From Gammaproteobacteria bacterium (lineage in GTDB: Bacteria > Pseudomonadota > Gammaproteobacteria > Steroidobacterales > Steroidobacteraceae), in contig JAJFKF010000012.1 of NCBI GenBank assembly GCA_021773365.1, positions 1-33,796 on the forward strand: a DNA stretch of 33,796 nucleotides, in the 5' to 3' direction. Within the stretch, counting starts at the first letter, position 1, and each line of letters starts with the position of its first letter. The position numbers and the translations under genes were made by a program. Of this stretch, positions 27,785-33,796 are shown in pieces. The notes under the pieces were generated by a model. It worked only from the letters and a program-made list of their open reading frames with translations, ran no database searches and was not told where the DNA came from.

Positions 27785-30700
27785 ATGAACAGATTAGCCG
27801 CCATTGTCGTTCTCACCAGCCTGTGCGCCGTCGCCGTGGCGAAAGAGGACATTTCGCCGGAGAAGCAGGCGGATTTCTCCGGCCTGCAATTCAGGGCCGT
27901 CGGTCCGGCTTTCACCTCCGGGCGCATTGCCGACATCGCACTGCGTGCGGACGATCCTGGCACCTGGTATGTGGCGGTGGGCTCGGGCGGCGTATGGAAG
28001 ACTGCCAATGCCGGTATCTCCTGGCGGCCGATTTTTGACAATGAGGGGAGCTACTCCATCGGTTGCCTGACCATCGATCCGGGCAACTCCAATACGATCT
28101 GGGTGGGTACCGGGGAGAACGTTGGCGGAAGGCATGTGGGCTATGGCGATGGCGTGTACAGGAGTGTTGACGGCGGCAAGAGCTGGAAGAACATGGGTCT
28201 CAAGGCATCCGAGCACATCTCGCGCATCGTGGTGCACCCGGAGGATCCGAACACTGTCTGGGTGGCCGCGCAGGGCCCGTTGTGGAGCAAGGGTGGTGAG
28301 CGTGGTCTATACAAGAGCACCGATGGCGGCGCCAGCTGGAAGCGGGTGCTGGGCGATGATGAGTGGGTCGGCGCCACGGATGTGGTTGTCGATCCGCGCG
28401 ACCCTGACCTGCTCTATGCCGCCACCTGGCAGCGTCACCGCAATGTGGCCGCCTACATGGGCGGCGGCCCCGGATCGGGTATCCATCGCAGCACTGACGG
28501 CGGCGAGACCTGGGAGAAGCTTGCTGGTGGTCTGCCTGGAACAAACGTGGGAAAGATCGGCCTGGCCATCTCGCCGCAGCAGCCGGATGTTGTTTACGCC
28601 GCCATCGAGCTGGAGCGCCGCAGCGGCGGCATCTACCGCTCCGCGGACCGCGGCGCCTCATGGGAGAAACGTTCCGACACCGTGGCCGGTGGCACCGGCC
28701 CGCACTATTACCAGGAGCTGTACGCCAGTCCGCACAGCTTTGACACCATCTATCTGATGGACATGTATGTGCAGGAGTCGCGCGATGGCGGGCGTACTTT
28801 CAGCACCATGCCCAGCAATGGTGTGCATTCGGATATCCATGCCATTGCCTTCCGCGCCGATGATCCCGACTTCATCCTGCTGGGTTCCGATGGTGGTCTG
28901 TACGAGACGCTTGACGGAACAAACAACTGGCGATTTATCGATAATCTCCCTGTTGCACAGTATTACAAGGTGGCCGTCGATGACGCCGAGCCGTTCTACA
29001 ACATCTATGGCGGAACTCAGGACAACGGTTCGCATGGTGGTCCGTCGCGAACTGACAGCGGCTATGGCATTCGCAACTCGGACTGGCGCTACACTCTCGG
29101 CGGTGACGGACATCAGTCCGCCATCGAGCCTGGCAATCCTGATATCACCTACGCCCAGTCCCAGCGCGGCTATCTGAACCGCATTGATCGCCTTACTGGC
29201 GAGCGATTGCTGATCCAGCCCCAGAGCACTGCAGCGGAGAGCCTGGAGCGATTCAACTGGGATGCGCCGATTCTGGTGAGCCCGTTCTCCGCGACGCGCC
29301 TGTACTTCGCCTCGCAGCGGGTCTGGCGCTCAGATGACCGGGGCGACAGCTGGGCGGCGATTTCGGGCGACCTGACGCGCGATGAGAACCGGCTGCACCA
29401 ACCCATCATGGACCGCACCTGGGGGTGGGAGGCTGCCTGGGACCTGACCGCCATGTCCACCTACAACTCCATCACCTCGCTGGCGGAATCGCCGCGACAG
29501 GAAGGTTTGATCTACGTCGGCACTGATGACGGACTTATCCAGGTCACTGAGGACGGTGGCGGCAGCTGGCGCAGGATCGAGGTGAAGTCGATTCGCGGTG
29601 TGCCGGACACTGCCTTTGTCAACGACATCAAGGCGGACCTGTTCGATGCCGATACGGTGTACGTCGCTCTGGACAATCACAAGCATGGTGATTTCAAACC
29701 CTATCTGTTCAAGAGCACCAACCGCGGCCGCTCGTGGAAGTCCATCGTCGGCGACATACCGGATCGATCGCTGGTGTGGCGCGTGGTGCAGGATCACGTC
29801 AAGTCCGGGTTGTTGTTTGCCGCCACTGAGTTTGGCATCTACTACACCGCCGATGGCGGTGGCAAGTGGCACAAGCTGGCCGGCGGTGTGCCCACCATCG
29901 CATTCCGTGATCTTGCCATTCAAAGAAGGGAGAACGACCTTGTCGGTGCCTCGTTCGGACGAGGTTTCTTCGTGCTGGACGACTACAGCCCGCTGCGCGA
30001 AATCGGCGACGGACAGCTGCAGCGCGCCGCCATGTTGTTCCAGCCGCGCAAAGCCTGGTGGTACCAGCCAAAGCGGGAGAGCGGAATGAAGGGAACGGGA
30101 GAGTTCATTGCCCAGAACCCACCCTTTGGCGCTGCATTCACCTACTACCTGGCGGATGGTTTTCAGACCCTCGAAGCGCAGCGCCGCAAGCGCACGCAGG
30201 AACTGGAGAAAGCCGGCGAAGCTGTAACCCTGCCATCCTGGGATGAGTTGCAGGCCGAGCGCATGCAGTTCGAACCGAAGATCTGGCTGACGGTGCGAGA
30301 CGAAACCGGCGCGCACGTACGCACGCTGGAAGCACCGGCGACGGCTGGCTTTCACCGCGTGGCCTGGGATCTGCGTCATACCTCCAGAAAGATCGTTGCA
30401 CTCGGTGCGGCGGGCGGCAGGCACGGCGCCGGAAGCGGCGGCGCGGCGGCCGGCTATATGGCTGTTCCGGGTGTGTATTCGGTCAGTCTGGCCAGCGAAG
30501 TGGATGGCAAGCTCACGGAGCTGGCCGGGCCGGTGCGCTTCGAAGTCACCCCTCTGCGGCAGGCCGCCCTGCAAGGCGCTTCGATCGAGGAATACGAAGC
30601 CTTCCGCCTCGAGTTGCAGGCGATCGAGGAGCGGGTCGATGCCACCGGCGCCACACTCAACGCCACCTGGCTACGGGTGGCGGCGGTTCGCGAGGCCGCA

Positions 30701-31045
30701 ACACGAATTGACGCCCGCCAGTCGGGGCTGACTTCGCGCTTGCGTGATCTGCAGCACTCGCTGCAGTCGTTGACCGAGCAGCTCTACGGAGATCCTGCAA
30801 AGGGTGCGCTTGGCCATCCCGTTCCGCTGAAGGTCAATAGCTGGCTGTCACGGGCACGTGCCGGTGCTTCGACCAGCTACGGGCCCACACCCTCGCATCG
30901 CGAAAGCCTGCGCATGGCGGCCGGGCTGCTGCAGGACCTGGTGGCCGAGCTGAACCAGATTCGCGACGTGACGCTTCCGGCGATTGAGCAGGCCCTGGCC
31001 GAGGCTGGTGCTCCCTGGATCGAGGGTCAGCCGCTGCCGCAGTGA
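27785..31045 (+). CDS. exported Asp-box (BNR) beta-propeller protein
   Basis: This is a 1086-residue secreted protein of the sortilin/VPS10-like, BNR-repeat glycosyl-hydrolase-annotated family. A signal peptide spans about 1-20 (ending AVA). At least nine Asp-box-like repeats of S-x-D-G-G-x-x-W form occur through residues 80-720, for example SVDGGKSW, STDGGASW, STDGGETW and SDDRGDSW. They imply one or two beta propellers. A C-terminal part (about 740-1086) has an Ig/FlgD-like strand region (TAGFHRVAWDLR) followed by a helical segment. ATG 27785 is preceded by GGGG at a 6-base distance. No catalytic glycosidase residues can be named, and binding or peptidase-accessory roles are equally possible. 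It is monocistronic. Confidence 0.88.
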   Translation: MNRLAAIVVLTSLCAVAVAKEDISPEKQADFSGLQFRAVGPAFTSGRIADIALRADDPGTWYVAVGSGGVWKTANAGISWRPIFDNEGSYSIGCLTIDPGNSNTIWVGTGENVGGRHVGYGDGVYRSVDGGKSWKNMGLKASEHISRIVVHPEDPNTVWVAAQGPLWSKGGERGLYKSTDGGASWKRVLGDDEWVGATDVVVDPRDPDLLYAATWQRHRNVAAYMGGGPGSGIHRSTDGGETWEKLAGGLPGTNVGKIGLAISPQQPDVVYAAIELERRSGGIYRSADRGASWEKRSDTVAGGTGPHYYQELYASPHSFDTIYLMDMYVQESRDGGRTFSTMPSNGVHSDIHAIAFRADDPDFILLGSDGGLYETLDGTNNWRFIDNLPVAQYYKVAVDDAEPFYNIYGGTQDNGSHGGPSRTDSGYGIRNSDWRYTLGGDGHQSAIEPGNPDITYAQSQRGYLNRIDRLTGERLLIQPQSTAAESLERFNWDAPILVSPFSATRLYFASQRVWRSDDRGDSWAAISGDLTRDENRLHQPIMDRTWGWEAAWDLTAMSTYNSITSLAESPRQEGLIYVGTDDGLIQVTEDGGGSWRRIEVKSIRGVPDTAFVNDIKADLFDADTVYVALDNHKHGDFKPYLFKSTNRGRSWKSIVGDIPDRSLVWRVVQDHVKSGLLFAATEFGIYYTADGGGKWHKLAGGVPTIAFRDLAIQRRENDLVGASFGRGFFVLDDYSPLREIGDGQLQRAAMLFQPRKAWWYQPKRESGMKGTGEFIAQNPPFGAAFTYYLADGFQTLEAQRRKRTQELEKAGEAVTLPSWDELQAERMQFEPKIWLTVRDETGAHVRTLEAPATAGFHRVAWDLRHTSRKIVALGAAGGRHGAGSGGAAAGYMAVPGVYSVSLASEVDGKLTELAGPVRFEVTPLRQAALQGASIEEYEAFRLELQAIEERVDATGATLNATWLRVAAVREAATRIDARQSGLTSRLRDLQHSLQSLTEQLYGDPAKGALGHPVPLKVNSWLSRARAGASTSYGPTPSHRESLRMAAGLLQDLVAELNQIRDVTLPAIEQALAEAGAPWIEGQPLPQ

Positions 31046-31052
31046 GATGTCT

Positions 31053-31083
31053 GGACCAGTCTCGGCCCTGCCGGGGCTGGTCC
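31053..31083. terminator. hairpin between convergent genes
   Basis: GGACCAG (31053-31059) pairs perfectly with CTGGTCC (31077-31083), and the loop holds a further GC-rich GCCC/GGGC pairing. It occupies the 44-base gap between the beta-propeller stop and the yraN stop. No T-run is present; a bidirectional terminator is suggested by its position. Confidence 0.5.
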
Positions 31084-31089
31084 CGTCAG

Positions 31090-31455
31090 TCAGCCGCTCG
31101 CATCAAACGCACCGCGAATCCACTCGATACCGCCGTCCGCCGCGGCATTGTCGAGCGTCACCACGTCGAAGCGCGCCGGCAGCCGGCGCAGTTCGGGATT
31201 CCTCAGCAACAGATAGTTCGCCGCGCGCACGATGCGCTGGCGCTTCTTCCAGCCGATGCTGTCGGCGGCGGTGCCGTAGCCGCGATCGCGGCGCGAGCGC
31301 ACTTCGATGATAGTCAGCACCGGGCCGTCGAACATTACCAGGTCCAGTTCGCCAGCCTTGCAGAGAAAGTTGCGGCACACCAGGACCAGACCGCGCGCGG
31401 CCAGGTACTCCAGCGCGGTGGTTTCGGCGGCGTTGCCCATGGCGCGGCGATCCAT
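31090..31455 (-). CDS. yraN: YraN/UPF0102 family nuclease-fold protein
   Basis: This is a 121-residue member of UPF0102, a small restriction-endonuclease-fold family of uncertain function. The conserved core is visible: AAxxYLxxxGLVLVCRNF, KAGELDLVMFD and IIEVRSR, which supply the acidic residues and basic residue of a PD-(D/E)xK-like site. ATG 31455 has AGGAAA 8 bases upstream; an in-frame ATG at 31440 would remove five residues. It follows lpoA by 21 bases in the same direction, the arrangement seen in many gammaproteobacteria. Proposed links to DNA processing or cell division are not settled. Confidence 0.93.
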   Translation of the reverse strand: MDRRAMGNAAETTALEYLAARGLVLVCRNFLCKAGELDLVMFDGPVLTIIEVRSRRDRGYGTAADSIGWKKRQRIVRAANYLLLRNPELRRLPARFDVVTLDNAAADGGIEWIRGAFDASG

Positions 31456-31476
31456 GCCGTTTGTTTCCTTTGGTAT

Positions 31477-32727
31477 CTAGTACTGCTGTGGCTGGCCGTT
31501 GCGTATCCGGGCCCAGTCCAGTTCCCGGTGAATTCGACCCTGCGGGTCGATGGATAATCTTCCAGTCACGCCATCGATACGATCGTTGCTCAGGCGATAG
31601 CGTGCCGGATCCTGCAGACGTGCTATCAGCTCCGGGATGAGCTGCCAGGCGTCGTATCCAAAGGCATAGAGGTTGCCGCGATGTGAGGCTCGCGAGGGCC
31701 AGGCGGTCTCCACCCGTCGGCGGGCATCGATGGCCTGCGCGCTGCTGGCTAGCACCCAGGGCATGTGTGGAAAAAGCACTCCATCAAGGTCGATATTGGC
31801 GTTGGGGTCGGCGTCGAAAACTTCCGAGGTGGTGTACATCGGAATGTCGCCCGCGTAGTGGAACTTGAGCTGCGGCCGGATCAGGCGACCCTGGGATGGG
31901 CGCGCGGCGACAAAAATGAACTCGATGTCCGCGCGCCGCCGCGGCTGGAACTCCAGCCGCGTGCCCAGCCGGGCGGTCAGGCGGGCATGGCGTTCACGGC
32001 TGTCAGTAAGGCGCAGCAATTGCTGGATGACCGGCGAGTGGTCGCTCTCCTCGGTGGCATAGGCGCTGCGCCCGATCACTTCGCCACCGAGCTGTGTCAG
32101 TTCCTCGTTGAACGCGTTCAGTATGCGGTTGCCCCAATCACCAATGGGTACCAGCGCCACGCCGCGCGCGTGGCCGTCGGCAATGGCCCGCTGCGCGGCC
32201 TGGCGGGCTTCATCCTCCGGCGACAGGGCAAACTGGTAGAAGCCGGCGGGCGCCTCGGTCTCATCGGACAGGAAGTTCAGCGCCAGCACGGGCACACGGC
32301 CGTCCGCAACTGCCGCAGCGGCGCTCACCTCGTCCTTCAGCAGCGGACCGACCACGAACTGCGCGCCCTCGCCAAGGGCCAGCAGCAAGGCGTTGTCACC
32401 GCCCTGTGCGGCCATGTCATAGATGCGCACTTGCGGACGCTGCTCCGGGTCCTGCTGGAACCACGCGGCGAGAAAGCCGTCGCGAACCGCGATGCCCAGA
32501 GCCTCGTAGTTCCCGCTCAAGGGAAGCAGCAGCGCGATGCGCGAGGGGTAGGCCACCTGCAGGGGCGGTCGCACCAGCGGTTTTTCCGCTGGCGGCGGTT
32601 CGGGGCGCTCCGCCGGCGGCTGCGGTGGAGGCGGTCGTACGCCCGGTGAGGGGCAGCCAGCCAGCATGATCGCGCTCAGCAGCAGCGGCAGCAGGGGACG
32701 AATAGCGGGGCGGGCCAGGAATCTCAT
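31477..32727 (-). CDS. lpoA: LpoA-type penicillin-binding protein activator, short form
   Basis: This is a 416-residue outer-membrane lipoprotein of the LppC/LpoA family, which in E. coli activates the peptidoglycan synthase PBP1A. The lipobox is LAGC (C25). A Pro-rich linker follows (about 27-58). The rest is the periplasmic-binding-protein-like LpoA C-terminal domain (RIALLLPLSGNYEALGIAVRDGF onward). E. coli LpoA is about 680 residues with an N-terminal TPR-like domain of about 220 residues; that domain is absent here. ATG 32727 fits the signal peptide. The gene heads the lpoA-yraN pair and is divergent from rsmI. Confidence 0.9.
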   Translation of the reverse strand: MRFLARPAIRPLLPLLLSAIMLAGCPSPGVRPPPPQPPAERPEPPPAEKPLVRPPLQVAYPSRIALLLPLSGNYEALGIAVRDGFLAAWFQQDPEQRPQVRIYDMAAQGGDNALLLALGEGAQFVVGPLLKDEVSAAAAVADGRVPVLALNFLSDETEAPAGFYQFALSPEDEARQAAQRAIADGHARGVALVPIGDWGNRILNAFNEELTQLGGEVIGRSAYATEESDHSPVIQQLLRLTDSRERHARLTARLGTRLEFQPRRRADIEFIFVAARPSQGRLIRPQLKFHYAGDIPMYTTSEVFDADPNANIDLDGVLFPHMPWVLASSAQAIDARRRVETAWPSRASHRGNLYAFGYDAWQLIPELIARLQDPARYRLSNDRIDGVTGRLSIDPQGRIHRELDWARIRNGQPQQY

Positions 32728-32762
32728 GGAATAAAGCTCACGCGATCAGGCTCATGGAATAA
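32723..32762. repeat. 12-bp direct repeat at the lpoA start
   Basis: CTCATGGAATAA occurs at 32723-32734 and again at 32751-32762. The first copy contains the lpoA start codon (read on minus). The second therefore supplies another ATG, which opens a five-codon reading frame (MSLIA, 32755 to 32738) ending 10 bases before the lpoA ATG. It looks like a duplicated translation-start region. Confidence 0.5.
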
Positions 32763-32804
32763 TGCCAACGATTACTGGAAGGGCGCAGGCCCGGGGCGAG
32801 GATT

Positions 32805-33686
32805 ATGACCGCAGGCAGCGCCGAAATGAAAACCTCCGGGTCCGCCAACGGAGAGTTGTTTGTGGTAGCCACGCCCATCGGCAATCTGGGAGACCTCACG
32901 CCTCGCGCCCGCGAAGTGCTGGGAAGGGTTGACCTGGTGGCTGCCGAGGACACCCGCCACACTGGTCGGCTGCTGCAATCGTGCGGCATTCAGGCACGGC
33001 TGATGTCCCTCCACGAGCACAACGAGGAAGCGCGTGCCCCCGAACTGCTGCAGCTGCTGCGCGATGGGCGCTCGGTGGCGCTGGTCAGCGATGCGGGCAC
33101 GCCACTGATCAGCGATCCGGGGTTTCGCCTGTTGCAGGCTGCGGCGCAGGCGGGGGTCACCATCCGGCCGCTTCCAGGCGCCTGTGCCGCCGTTGCCGCA
33201 CTGAGCGCCGCCGGTCTGCCCAGCGATCGATTCAGCTTTGAGGGCTTTCTGCCCGCGAAAGGTGGCCCCCGGCGGGCACGCCTGCAGTCGCTGGCCGCCG
33301 ATCCGCGCACGCTCATCTTCTATGAGGCCCCTCATCGGCTGCAGTCCAGTCTGGAGGACATGCAGGCAGCCTTCGGTGCCGAACGCCCGGCCGTGGTGGC
33401 GCGCGAACTGACCAAGGCCTTCGAGACCCTGTATCGCGGGTCGCTGGGGGAACTGCTGCTCCGGGCGCAGGAGGATGCAGACATGCAGCGTGGTGAGGCC
33501 GTGCTGCTGGTGGCCGGCGTGCCCGAACAGGCCGCCGACGACGAAGCCGAGCTGACGCGTGTGCTGACAATTCTTCTGGAGAGCCTGCCGGTAAGCCAGG
33601 CCGCCGACGCCGCCGCGAAACTCACCGGCGCCAGCCGCAACCGCGCCTACCGGCTGGCCCTGCAAATGTCCCGCCAACATCAATGA
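32805..33686 (+). CDS. rsmI: 16S rRNA (cytidine1402-2'-O)-methyltransferase
   Basis: This 293-residue SAM-dependent enzyme methylates the ribose of C1402 in 16S rRNA, in the ribosomal decoding centre. The hallmark blocks are present: LFVVATPIGNLGDLTPRA near 19-36, AAEDTRHTGRLL, LVSDAGTPLISDPG, and PLPGACAAVAALSAAGLP. The C-terminal domain ends with a short helical module (AKLTGASRNRAYRLALQM). ATG 32805 has GAGG about 4 bases upstream; ATG 32826 is the alternative and would lose seven non-conserved residues. It is divergent from lpoA-yraN, the common gammaproteobacterial order. Confidence 0.96.
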   Translation: MTAGSAEMKTSGSANGELFVVATPIGNLGDLTPRAREVLGRVDLVAAEDTRHTGRLLQSCGIQARLMSLHEHNEEARAPELLQLLRDGRSVALVSDAGTPLISDPGFRLLQAAAQAGVTIRPLPGACAAVAALSAAGLPSDRFSFEGFLPAKGGPRRARLQSLAADPRTLIFYEAPHRLQSSLEDMQAAFGAERPAVVARELTKAFETLYRGSLGELLLRAQEDADMQRGEAVLLVAGVPEQAADDEAELTRVLTILLESLPVSQAADAAAKLTGASRNRAYRLALQMSRQHQ

Positions 33687-33723
33687 CACCGACTTGAGCG
33701 CGACGCCATTTACGCAGCCTGGG

Positions 33724-33796
33724 GCGGTGCCGGGCTCAGCGTGTCAGGTCGGGGGAGGGTTTCCGGGGACCGGCAGCAAGACCCCATCCATGGGGG
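33724..33796 (-). repeat. GC-rich terminal repeat, right copy
   Basis: Read on the minus strand, this end begins with the same CCCCCATGGATGGGG and continues with GTCTTGCTGCCGGTCCCCG, matching the left copy with two substitutions over about 33 bases and then more loosely to CCCGGCAC. The window ends exactly at its outer edge. No gene is visible between rsmI and the end, and no RNase P RNA start was recognised. Confidence 0.7.

Noticed and set aside
33687-33796. RNase P RNA downstream of rsmI, as in some gammaproteobacteria
   Set aside because: The sequence does not resemble the RNase P RNA start and instead matches the terminal repeat.

Overview
The window looks like chromosomal DNA from a GC-rich, aerobic gammaproteobacterium, probably environmental. 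Three things point there: lpoA-yraN lies divergent from rsmI (LpoA is known only from Gammaproteobacteria), rnk is present, and there are many exported hydrolases plus a TonB-dependent receptor. I cannot place it to genus. No tRNA, rRNA, CRISPR array, transposase or phage gene was seen. Both window ends carry the same GC-rich repeat in inverted orientation, which suggests a contig broken at a dispersed repeat.

Layout. (1) 126-3866: metH, full-length cobalamin-dependent methionine synthase. (2) 3977-10084: four same-strand genes, the first three joined by 4-bp stop/start overlaps. They encode a nitrilase-superfamily amidase, a large PLP-dependent Orn/Lys/Arg-decarboxylase-like protein, an ATP-grasp ligase and a C45-type acyltransferase/hydrolase. 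The set looks like a small pathway that makes an amine, ligates it to a carboxylate and trims or transfers an acyl or amide group. (3) 10157-10906, minus strand: a flavodoxin-fold NAD(P)H-dependent oxidoreductase, with a broken remnant of a cation/proton antiporter N-terminus just upstream.

(4) 11328-23159: a compact eight-gene plus-strand run. It encodes a D-cysteine desulfhydrase/ACC-deaminase-like PLP enzyme, a Tat-exported LanC-like protein with a CCG zinc motif, two tandem class-C beta-lactamase-fold hydrolases, a CocE/S15-like alpha/beta hydrolase, a D-aminoacylase-like lipoprotein, a TonB-dependent receptor and an exported thioredoxin-domain protein. My reading is a periplasmic system that imports and dismantles an unusual peptide, perhaps one with D-residues or thioethers. 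This is inference from gene content, and it is the best candidate here for an undescribed system.

(5) 23273-25591, minus strand: an NhaR-like LysR regulator, a second LysR regulator and a 79-residue single-pass membrane protein. Two dyads of T-N11-A form lie in this regulatory stretch. (6) rnk on plus, then an NhaC-type antiporter on minus, then divergently a large Asp-box beta-propeller exported protein. The divergent intergenic region holds a 10-bp inverted repeat. (7) yraN and lpoA on minus, divergent from rsmI on plus, ending in the terminal repeat.

Start codons were chosen from ribosome-binding sites, overlaps and family alignment from memory. No database search was run, so all homology statements rest on recognised motifs.
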